Shown here: positions 1-5,028 of the stretch, one piece after another
How the letters are laid out: each line of letters starts with the position of its first letter
Numbering within the stretch: the first letter of the stretch is position 1
Assembly (NCBI GenBank): GCA_945918815.1
Contig: CAMEIU010000036.1
Location: forward strand, 1-14,304
DNA: 14,304 nt
Source of the DNA: an uncultured Clostridia bacterium
GTDB lineage: Bacteria; Bacillota; Clostridia; Oscillospirales; Oscillospiraceae
Reading direction: 5' to 3'
Translations under genes and position numbers: made by a program
The notes under the pieces: generated by a model
Database searches by the model: none
The model's input: only the letters and a program-made list of their open reading frames with translations
What the model was told of the DNA's origin: nothing

Positions 1-139
1 TATAATAGCACGGCCGAATGAGTGCGATCCACTCTCCCCACGGAATGATGCGGTCCATCTGTGTGAGAAATTCTTTTTTCTTCGTCCGCACCTGTGCGAG
101 CTCATCGCTGAACGCGGACAGACTCATTTGCTTATCCAT
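1..139 (-). mobile_element. IS5-family transposase, N-terminal part (runs off window)
   Basis: Reading the minus strand from an ATG at 139-137 gives 46 open codons to the window edge, starting MDKQMSLSAFSDELAQ and containing KKEFLTQMDRIIPWGEW followed by a PCYY motif. The basic segment, the 'I-I-P-W' core and the following Pro-x-Tyr are typical of the DUF772/InsH N-terminal domain of IS5-type DDE transposases, which cut and join the ends of their own element. The catalytic domain lies outside the window, so whether the gene is intact cannot be judged. No good ribosome binding site precedes the ATG. The start lies only 12 bases beyond the stop codon of the upstream regulator gene, so the end of the IS must fall within or against the 3' end of that gene. 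Family recognition rests on a short stretch and is from memory of the family pattern. Confidence 0.72.
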
Positions 140-151
140 GTGGATAGTATA

Positions 152-694
152 TCACATTTTGGCATGTTTTGCATTATGCGGTATTGCCTTAGCATTTCTA
201 TACATCATTCGTCTTGCCTTTAGCTTTCCGAAAGCGCCAGATAAATACATTGCAATAACAATTAACACAACAAAGCCGAAGCCAAGGCCAACACTTGCTG
301 CGCGCTCATATAAACTGCCTGGTGTATCTAAGCCCGATGCCTCAATTACTACAAATGCAATCATTCCTATCAATGCTATCATTGTTAACCAAAAGAATCT
401 CATCTTTATCTTTTGATTGATCGTCTCTGCATAATCTGATATTTTTAATGCTGTTTCCTTTACTTCATTATTCATTTTCTCGCTTTTCCTTTCTCCATCA
501 ATGATTTCAGGGATGCTGACATTATAGAATTCTGCCAAATCAACCAGAATACTTATGTCTGGCATATTTGAGCCAGTCTCCCAACGTGAAACAGTCCGTC
601 CAGAAACATTTAACTGTTCTGCCAGCTGTTCCTGTGTAATATTCTTTTCTTTTCGAAGCTCTTTAAGAAAGCTTCCAACTTTTTCTTGTTTCAT
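152..694 (-). CDS. XRE-family HTH regulator with C-terminal membrane helices
   Basis: This 180-aa protein has a Cro/C1-type helix-turn-helix at about residues 8-62 (LRKEKNITQEQLAEQLNVSG then RTVSRWETGSNMPDISILV), which binds DNA in known relatives. A linker follows, then two hydrophobic stretches at about 100-120 (FFWLTMIALIGMIAFVVIEA) and 133-152 (VGLGFGFVVLIVIAMYLSGA), so the protein is probably anchored in the membrane with its DNA-binding domain in the cytoplasm. The architecture is common in Firmicutes and the signal sensed is unknown. The start is supported by GGAAGGAGG seven bases upstream. The gene is much richer in A and T than the genes from 1232 on, suggesting separate acquisition. 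The last residues (about NAKAIPHNAKHAKM) are unusual for the family tail and lie against an IS end, so the C-terminus may have been altered by insertion. Target genes are not evident. Confidence 0.85.
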   Translation of the reverse strand: MKQEKVGSFLKELRKEKNITQEQLAEQLNVSGRTVSRWETGSNMPDISILVDLAEFYNVSIPEIIDGERKSEKMNNEVKETALKISDYAETINQKIKMRFFWLTMIALIGMIAFVVIEASGLDTPGSLYERAASVGLGFGFVVLIVIAMYLSGAFGKLKARRMMYRNAKAIPHNAKHAKM

Positions 695-949
695 TTTGTT
701 CCTCCTTCCACCGATAGATTAGTTTATTTCATCGATTTCAACCACGACACAAAGCGAGAAATTGATTTTTTTATATGGACAACCATGTCTATTTCTATTT
801 TTTGCTTGCTTTTCCCCAAAAATAAGAATCCGCATCCCGGCAAATTCAAATTCCTGTTCCCTATAAAATTTATTTATTTGGATTTACCAAATCGCCAAGC
901 AACGATTTATCGAGGTAATTATAGCACGGAATTATGAATCCTTCTACTA
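695..949. other. AT-rich non-coding stretch upstream of the XRE gene
   Basis: I see no convincing gene here. The stretch is AT-rich and would carry the promoter of the minus-strand regulator. A possible sigma-A site on the minus strand is TTGAAA, a 17-base gap, then TCTATC ending near the ribosome binding site, which is a weak match. A small dyad (GACA-acca-TGTC near 778-789) could be an operator but is too short to call. The plus-strand open frame across this stretch starts inside the ribosome binding site region of the opposing gene, has no ribosome binding site of its own and gives a low-complexity product, so it is not annotated. Confidence 0.45.
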
Positions 950-1135
950 TCAGAACCGGTCGAAATCCTCCTGCGATGCGACCTTGTCGTAGGTCGCGCC
1001 ATCGTCGCCCTTTTCCGTCCACATATCCATCACAAGCCCGATGGTGAGAAGGTCAAGGTCAGCGGTGGCAATGCCAATCTCGGTGCATCACAGGAGGAAC
1101 AAGGCCGTGGTCATTTCACGGCTGCTGCGCTGGAG
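950..1135 (-). pseudogene. Remnant of a phage tail-assembly-chaperone-like gene
   Basis: Translating the minus strand from about 1135 to the TGA at 952-950 gives LQRSSREMTTALFLL, an in-frame stop at 1090-1088, then CTEIGIATADLDLLTIGLV followed by MDMWTEKGDDGATYDKV and ending SQEDFDRF. The pattern 'hydrophilic-DLDLLTIG-V-DM-TEK-DD' and the ending '(T/S)QEDFD-F' resemble the short tail-assembly chaperone proteins found in siphophage tail modules of Clostridia, where they sit upstream of the tape-measure gene. No start codon, no ribosome binding site and an internal stop indicate decay, unless the break reflects the programmed frameshift seen in tail chaperone genes. No other phage gene is visible, so this is a fragment. 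The identification is from the motif pattern alone. Confidence 0.45.
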
Positions 1136-1169
1136 TTTTTTTAGAAGCCACATCGGTCACCAATAAACC

Positions 1170-1209
1170 GGGAGCCTGTTAAAAGCGTCTTGTCTTTTAA
1201 CAGGCTCCC
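1170..1209. terminator. Perfect 16-bp hairpin, probable (bidirectional) intrinsic terminator
   Basis: GGGAGCCTGTTAAAAG at 1170-1185 pairs perfectly with CTTTTAACAGGCTCCC at 1194-1209 around an 8-base loop. On the plus strand it is followed by ATTTTTA. On the minus strand the trailing sequence is GGTTTATTG, a weaker U-tract. It lies 22 bases beyond the stop of the VNGS-repeat gene, so it most likely ends that minus-strand transcript and shields it from reads coming from the left. Confidence 0.75.
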
Positions 1210-1231
1210 ATTTTTAGGCCTATGGCCGCAG

Positions 1232-2428
1232 TTACAGCACATACTCCGCCGCGTTGATGACCTTGGCGGCGCCCTTCAGGGGGGTGAAGGCTTCGTCGTC
1301 TTCTTCCTTGCCGCCGATTTGGGCCACGTCTTCACTGACGGCGGCGACGGCGTCCTCCTGGTCCGGCGTGCAGCGGACCACGGCGCAGTCGGAGATGGTC
1401 AGGCGCTCCAGAATCAGGTCTTTGTCCAGGTCCCCGTCCAGCTTCACGATGGCGCAGTCCATCACGGCCACGCCCTCCGGCTCCCGCTCCAGCATCCACT
1501 TGGACACCTTCACATAGGGTCTGTCCTGCAGGGTCCTGCCCCGGGTCTTGAGAATCTTCACATCTCCCGTGATCTCCTGGGCCTTCTCCAGCAGCCGGTC
1601 CTTCAGATCCGCCGTCACCGAAACGTCGCCGCAGACGTGGAGGTATTCCAGCGCTTCCAATGCCTCCGCGCCGTTCCGGTCCACGGTCAGGTCACCGATG
1701 AGATATAGCTTCCCGCCGTGCTTTTTCACGGTGCTGTTCTCCAGGGTCACGTCGTCCCGGATCACGGCGGTCCCGTCGGGGACGATGATGATGTCGGTCT
1801 TCTCATCCAGGAGGCCGATGAGGCCCTCCACCTTGGACTCGGCCAGAATGGCTTCCTGGCTGGCAAATCTTGCGCCCTTGGCCTCCAACGCCTTCGGGTC
1901 CAGCTGCGGGTCCACCATGATCAGCCGCCGTCCGGCCCAGTACTGGCCCGCCTTGGCCCGCAAGGCAAACAGCCGGTCGACCACCGCGTTCCGCTTCAAC
2001 AGCATGGCCCCGTCGGGATAGCAGGTGGTGGAGCCGTTGACGGTCAGCATGCCCAAAGCCCCGTTCAGGCTCTCGGGATAGGTGACGGAGCCGTTGACGG
2101 CGATGCCCACATACTGCGCCAACACCGGCTGGGTATCGGGTCCGATCTCCAGAGAGCCGTTGACCACCAGATACCGCTTCTGAGTCGGGACCTCGCCGCT
2201 CTTGATCTGGGCGGAGCCGTTGACCGTACTGAGCTGCACGTCGCCCTCAATGTCCAGGACCCTGGCGCAGTTCATGGTCACCGGGTACCGGGCCAGCAGC
2301 GCGCGGGACTGTGGGTCGGCCAGTACAACTGCGGCGTTGATGACCAATTGACCGTAGTGTTCCAGGGTTTCTTCGCTGACATGCCGCACATCGCAAGTGC
2401 TTGTATTGATAACCGTTTTCTTTTCCAT
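1232..2428 (-). CDS. VNGS-repeat, beta-solenoid-like protein of unknown function, linked to an ECF-type sigma factor
   Basis: I do not recognise this 398-aa protein. An upstream in-frame ATG at 2485 exists, but the start at 2428 is preferred because GGAGG stands eight bases before it. Residues 69-133 carry four V-N-G-S motifs (69-72, 89-92, 111-114, 130-133), about 20 residues apart and each within alternating hydrophobic strands (LSTVNGSAQI, LVVNGSLEIG, IAVNGSVTYP, LTVNGSTTCY). This is the pattern of a right-handed beta-solenoid, as in bactofilins and related polymer-forming proteins, although no family match is claimed. The second half (residues 212-375) repeats looser motifs such as LIGDLTVD, VCGDVSV, ITGDVKI and KLDGDLDKD, consistent with more solenoid coils. 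There is no signal peptide or membrane helix, so it should be cytoplasmic, and the C-terminus is acidic (GGKEEDDE). It begins 53 bases after the sigma factor gene, in the place where an anti-sigma factor often sits. It could be an unusual sigma regulator or the main output of the sigma factor. Confidence 0.8.
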   Translation of the reverse strand: MEKKTVINTSTCDVRHVSEETLEHYGQLVINAAVVLADPQSRALLARYPVTMNCARVLDIEGDVQLSTVNGSAQIKSGEVPTQKRYLVVNGSLEIGPDTQPVLAQYVGIAVNGSVTYPESLNGALGMLTVNGSTTCYPDGAMLLKRNAVVDRLFALRAKAGQYWAGRRLIMVDPQLDPKALEAKGARFASQEAILAESKVEGLIGLLDEKTDIIIVPDGTAVIRDDVTLENSTVKKHGGKLYLIGDLTVDRNGAEALEALEYLHVCGDVSVTADLKDRLLEKAQEITGDVKILKTRGRTLQDRPYVKVSKWMLEREPEGVAVMDCAIVKLDGDLDKDLILERLTISDCAVVRCTPDQEDAVAAVSEDVAQIGGKEEDDEAFTPLKGAAKVINAAEYVL

Positions 2429-2481
2429 GTTTGATTCCTCCAAAATCTGGTTTTTCGGTTGGCGTTGTTCGGATACACGGT

Positions 2482-2949
2482 TCATTCCTCCCGCAGGATC
2501 TGTTTCAGGTATGCCCGGCTCCGGGACAGTCTGGCCCGGATGGTGCCGGCGGGGAGGTGGAAGAGTTCGGACAGCTCAGACGCGGTGCAGCCCTCCAGGT
2601 AGCGCATTCGGAACAGGACCCGGTCCTGCTCCGGCAGCTTTGCCAGGAGAAGGGCGTTCTCCGTCTCGCCGTAGCCCGGCTCCAAAGCGGCCGCGTCCTC
2701 CCGGTATGTCTCCGCGTAGGCGTCTTCCAGGGAAGCCCGGCGGAACCGGTCACAGAACAGGTTTTTCAGGGTCCGAAACAGCCAGGCGCGCTTCTGGCTG
2801 GGTCCCAGGTCCTCGAAGGGATCCGCGTTCTGCATGGCCCTGAGAAACGTCTCCTGGACCAGGTCCTCGGCCCGCTCCCGATTGCGGCACACACCCACGG
2901 CGTAGCGCAGCAGCTCCTGTTCATGGGTCTCATACAGCTCCTCCCACAT
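2482..2949 (-). CDS. RNA polymerase sigma factor, ECF-type (sigma-70 family)
   Basis: This 155-aa protein is the size of a minimal ECF sigma factor. Residues 1-65 form region 2 (MWEELYETHEQELLRYAVGV, then RNRERAEDLVQETFLRAM and SQKRAWLFRTLKNLFCDRFR), which contacts the -10 element and core polymerase. Residues 95-152 form region 4 (LPEQDRVLFRMRYLEGCTAS, then ELSELFHLPAGTIRARLSR), the -35-reading helix-turn-helix. The start at 2949 has a G-rich ribosome binding site (AAAGGGGGG) about nine bases upstream. A longer in-frame start at 3060 would add an unrelated segment translated from the promoter region and is rejected. The gene heads a two-gene minus-strand unit with the VNGS-repeat protein, and no membrane anti-sigma factor is encoded nearby. 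A GCAAC/CGTTA-type promoter just upstream suggests autoregulation. Which signal activates it is unknown. Confidence 0.9.
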   Translation of the reverse strand: MWEELYETHEQELLRYAVGVCRNRERAEDLVQETFLRAMQNADPFEDLGPSQKRAWLFRTLKNLFCDRFRRASLEDAYAETYREDAAALEPGYGETENALLLAKLPEQDRVLFRMRYLEGCTASELSELFHLPAGTIRARLSRSRAYLKQILREE

Positions 2950-2973
2950 CCTGCATCCCCCCTTTCTGATTGG

Positions 2974-3002
2974 ATAACGAACAAGCCCACCAAAGTGTTG
3001 CA
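2974..3002 (-). promoter_or_regulatory. Candidate ECF-sigma promoter (autoregulation)
   Basis: On the minus strand TGCAACA (3002-2996) and CGTTAT (2979-2974) are separated by 16 bases. The AAC-containing -35 and CGT-containing -10 with this spacing fit the general ECF promoter pattern. The -10 ends 24 bases before the sigma factor start codon, which would leave a short leader carrying the ribosome binding site. No competing sigma-A site is obvious in the same place. Confidence 0.5.
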
Positions 3003-3040
3003 GGAAATTTTGAAAAATGAAAAAAGAACCGCACCCCCGT

Positions 3041-3166
3041 ACCGCTTCGCGGAGCCCCATGCGGGCGGCTGATAGCCGCCCCTACAGAAGGGGGGCACGA
3101 GGGCGCCGCCTAAAATTGAAATCGTCGCAGAGCGACACCTTCATTGTCAATTGTCCATTGTCAATT
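3041..3166. repeat. Mosaic of four intergenic repeat families
   Basis: This divergent gap is built of pieces that recur elsewhere in the window. ACCGCTTCGCGGAGCCCC at 3041-3058 is identical to 13336-13353. The 27 bases at 3059-3085 (hairpin GGGCGGCTGATAGCCGCCC) match 9820-9846 with one difference. GGGGGCACGAGGG at 3091-3103 is identical to 13361-13373 and nearly so to 8506-8517. The 24 bases at 3143-3166 (ATTGTCAATTGTCCATTG...) are identical to 11769-11792, and the preceding GAGCGACACC also matches that element. None of it appears to code. Confidence 0.85.
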
Positions 3167-3186
3167 CTCTCAAACTATGATAGCAT
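3158..3186 (+). promoter_or_regulatory. Candidate promoter for the decarboxylase gene
   Basis: TTGTCA (3158-3163), which lies in the end of an intergenic repeat, is followed after 17 bases by TAGCAT (3181-3186). TATGAT at 3176-3181 with TTGTCC at 3151-3156 is an alternative with a long 19-base spacer. Both are imperfect sigma-A matches, and the coding start is 31 bases downstream of the first. Confidence 0.3.
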
Positions 3187-3217
3187 AAAACCGGCATTTC
3201 AGGAAGGAGGTCCGGCC

Positions 3218-4624
3218 ATGGAGGAACACCGTTTGCAGAAGCAGTTGGAGGCATATGCCCAACAGGAGCTGTACCCGCTGCACATGCCGGGCCACAAGCG
3301 GCGGATGGCCCCGGGGCCGGGGCTGCCCTATGGGTGGGATGTGACGGAGGTGCCGGGCACCGACGATCTCCACGACGCCCGGGAGATCCTGGCCCAGGCC
3401 ATGGCGCGGACGGCGGAGCTGTACGGAGCCAGGCGGACCTGGTATCTGGTAAACGGCAGCACCTGCGGCATTCTGGCCGGAATTCGGGCCCTGGCTCCCT
3501 ACGGCAGTCCGGTGATCTGCGCCCGGAATTGCCACAAATCGGTCTACCACGCCATGGAATTGGGAAATCTGTCCGTGGAATGGCTGGTCCCGCCGGTGGA
3601 CGAGGATTTCGGAATCTACGGCAGCGTCCCGCCGGAGGCCGTGGCAGCGGCATTGGACCGCTGTCCCCGGGCCAGATGCGTCATTTTGACCAGCCCCACC
3701 TATGAGGGCATCGTTTCCGACATCAAAGCCATTGCGGTCCTGTGCCATCAGCGCGGCGTACCCCTTCTGGTGGACGAGGCCCACGGGGCCCACCTGGGCC
3801 TGTTTCCGGGCTTCCCCGACGGCGCGGTGAAGACCGGGGCGGACGTTGTGATTCAAAGTCCCCACAAGACTCTGCCCAGCCTGACCCAGACGGCATGGCT
3901 CCATCTGGCGGGATCCCTGGCGGACCCGGATGAAATCGAGCGGCAGCTGGACGTATTCGAGACCAGCTCCCCCTCTTATCCGCTGCTGGCCTCCCTGGAC
4001 GGCTGCACCGGAATTTTGCAGAGCCGGGGCCGGGAATTGTTCGAGGCCTGGTCGGGCCGTTTGACCCGGTTCACGGAGGCGGCGGCGGATTTCCGGCATC
4101 TGCGGCTTTTGGGGGACCGTCCGGCGTTTTTTGACCGGGACCCTTCCAAGCTGTTGGTCAACTGCCGGGGGACCGGGTTCACCGGCCCGTCTCTGGCGGA
4201 GGCCCTGCGGACGCGGTTTGGCTTCGAGACGGAGATGGCCTGCGGCGAAAACCTGCTGGCCATGACCAGTCCCGCGGATTCCGAGGATTCGTTGGACCGG
4301 TTTTCCGGGGCGCTGCATGTGCTGGACCGGGAAGCGGAACCGGTTCCGGCGGACCATACGCCGGCATTGCCGCCGCCCGGCCCGGTCCATTGCACCATGG
4401 CCCAGGCCCTGGCAGCCCCCGCAGAACAGCTTCCCCCGGAACAGGCTCTGGGCCACATGGCCGCCGAATACGTCTGGGCCTATCCCCCCGGCGTGCCCCT
4501 GCTGGCCCCCGGAGAGGAAATCACCGAAGGATTCCTGGAAGCCGCGGCACAGCTGGAGCAAACCGGCACCGCTTTGAAGCACACCGGCGGAACCGGCGGC
4601 ATGTTCCGCTGCATCTCCCGGTGA
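3218..4624 (+). CDS. Orn/Lys/Arg decarboxylase family protein (PLP-dependent)
   Basis: This 468-aa protein belongs to the PLP-dependent amino-acid decarboxylases of the Orn/Lys/Arg major domain, in the short Gram-positive form typified by Bacillus SpeA/YaaO. Such enzymes remove CO2 from arginine, lysine or ornithine to give agmatine, cadaverine or putrescine in the cytoplasm. Visible signatures are the N-terminal LYPLHMPGHKRR (18-29), the substrate/PLP segment LVNGSTCGILAG (77-88), VDEAHGAHLG (185-194; Asp-186 and His-189 near the PLP ring) and SPHKTLPSLTQ (214-224), where Lys-217 should form the Schiff base. The C-terminal domain ends with the usual AYPPGVPLLAPGE (421-433). The start is fixed by AGGAAGGAGG seven bases upstream; in-frame sequence before it is repeat-derived. 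The gene stands alone between repeat clusters, without the tmk/holB neighbours that such genes often have. Substrate cannot be told from sequence. Confidence 0.9.
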   Translation: MEEHRLQKQLEAYAQQELYPLHMPGHKRRMAPGPGLPYGWDVTEVPGTDDLHDAREILAQAMARTAELYGARRTWYLVNGSTCGILAGIRALAPYGSPVICARNCHKSVYHAMELGNLSVEWLVPPVDEDFGIYGSVPPEAVAAALDRCPRARCVILTSPTYEGIVSDIKAIAVLCHQRGVPLLVDEAHGAHLGLFPGFPDGAVKTGADVVIQSPHKTLPSLTQTAWLHLAGSLADPDEIERQLDVFETSSPSYPLLASLDGCTGILQSRGRELFEAWSGRLTRFTEAAADFRHLRLLGDRPAFFDRDPSKLLVNCRGTGFTGPSLAEALRTRFGFETEMACGENLLAMTSPADSEDSLDRFSGALHVLDREAEPVPADHTPALPPPGPVHCTMAQALAAPAEQLPPEQALGHMAAEYVWAYPPGVPLLAPGEEITEGFLEAAAQLEQTGTALKHTGGTGGMFRCISR

Positions 4625-4641
4625 TTCAGGGCTGTGCCAGC

Positions 4642-4712
4642 GGGCGACCGCAAGGGTCGCCCCTACGGACACGCCTCCGATCCCGCCGTAGGGGCGGCCC
4701 TTGCGGCCGCCC
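4642..4712. repeat. Pair of 27-nt hairpin repeats, inverted
   Basis: Two 27-base repeats face each other. The one at 4642-4668 is identical to 8456-8482. The one at 4686-4712 is a variant in reverse orientation (GGCCC/GGCC replacing GACCC/GGTC). Each is itself a hairpin (e.g. GGGCGACC-gcaa-GGTCGCCC), and the two CCTACGG/CCGTAGG ends can pair with each other across a 17-base spacer. The location, just after the decarboxylase stop and before the scfA promoter, suits a transcript-end or boundary role, but there is no U-tract. Confidence 0.85.
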
Positions 4713-4749
4713 GGAGGGTTTTCCAAATCGGAAAAAATTCCCCGGTCGG

Positions 4750-4779
4750 TTGACAAAACGGGGGAAAAGCGTGTATAGT
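4750..4779 (+). promoter_or_regulatory. Sigma-A promoter of the scfA operon
   Basis: A perfect TTGACA (4750-4755) is followed after 18 bases by TATAGT (4774-4779), in an A/T-rich context (TATAGTATGTATAT). This is the best consensus promoter in the window. Transcription would start near 4786, giving a leader of about 30 bases that contains AAGGAGG in front of scfA. Confidence 0.8.
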
Positions 4780-4814
4780 ATGTATATCAATTCGCACCGA
4801 AGGAGGAACTTTCC

Positions 4815-4964
4815 ATGGCTCACATTCAGACTCTGAACACCCGTGACATGGCCAAGAGCGTGCAGAACGGCGGCTGCGGCGAATGCCAGACTTCCTGCCA
4901 GAGCGCCTGCAAGACCAGCTGCGGCATCGCCAACCAGGCTTGCGAGAACAAAGACGAGAAATAA
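4815..4964 (+). CDS. scfA: SCIFF ranthipeptide precursor (six cysteines, thioether-linked)
   Basis: This 49-aa gene begins MAHIQTLNTRDMAKSVQNGG and has six cysteines at residues 21, 24, 28, 32, 36 and 43, in CGECQTSCQSACKTSC and then NQACE. The conserved HI-TLNT leader and CKTSC core are the hallmarks of the SCIFF family (six cysteines in about forty-five residues), found across Clostridia. In studied members the partner radical SAM enzyme links a cysteine sulfur to the gamma carbon of a threonine, making a ranthipeptide. Here Thr-27 and Thr-34 are in the cysteine region and are the candidate acceptors. GGAGG lies eight bases before the ATG, and a strong sigma-A promoter is just upstream. The maturase gene follows after a hairpin. 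Proposed roles for the family include signalling, but the biological function is not settled. No transporter or protease gene is adjacent. Confidence 0.95.
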   Translation: MAHIQTLNTRDMAKSVQNGGCGECQTSCQSACKTSCGIANQACENKDEK

Positions 4965-4985
4965 GCGTGTCACATGATAAAAGTA

Positions 4986-5015
4986 CCGGAGCGCTTCTGC
5001 GTTCCGGCATTTTTT
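4986..5015 (+). terminator. Attenuator-like hairpin between scfA and scfB
   Basis: CCGGAGCGC (4986-4994) pairs with GCGTTCCGG (4999-5007), nine pairs including one G-T, around a TTCT tetraloop, followed by CA and six T residues. This has the form of an intrinsic terminator. It lies 21 bases past the scfA stop and ends 13 bases before the scfB start, so it probably stops most transcripts after the peptide gene and lets a fraction continue. Confidence 0.75.
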
Positions 5016-5028
5016 AAGGAAAATAACT

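Noticed and set aside
5..929. Short shared word ATAGCACGG at 5-13 and 921-929 as possible element ends or att sites
   Set aside because: Nine bases is too short to exclude chance, the copy at 5-13 lies within transposase coding sequence, and no matching extension exists.
686..937. Plus-strand 83-codon open frame in the AT-rich gap
   Set aside because: It starts inside the ribosome binding site region of the opposing gene, lacks its own ribosome binding site, and the product has no recognisable motif.
2030..2230. Repeated GAGCCGTTGAC words that could be mistaken for a CRISPR-like array
   Set aside because: The words are about 10-11 bases, spaced about 60 bases, and lie in frame encoding the VNGS motif, so they are protein repeats.
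2429..2485. ATG at 2485 overlapping the sigma factor stop as the start of the VNGS-repeat gene
   Set aside because: There is no ribosome binding site at the right distance, while GGAGG precedes the ATG at 2428. It remains a minor alternative.
3017..3217. Longer N-terminal extension of the decarboxylase
   Set aside because: The extension is translated intergenic repeat, and a perfect ribosome binding site stands before the internal ATG at 3218.
3170..4756. Long minus-strand open frame opposite the decarboxylase gene
   Set aside because: It is a shadow of a GC-rich coding strand: the product is rich in Gly, Arg, Gln and Pro with no motifs, and the opposite strand has an unmistakable PLP enzyme.
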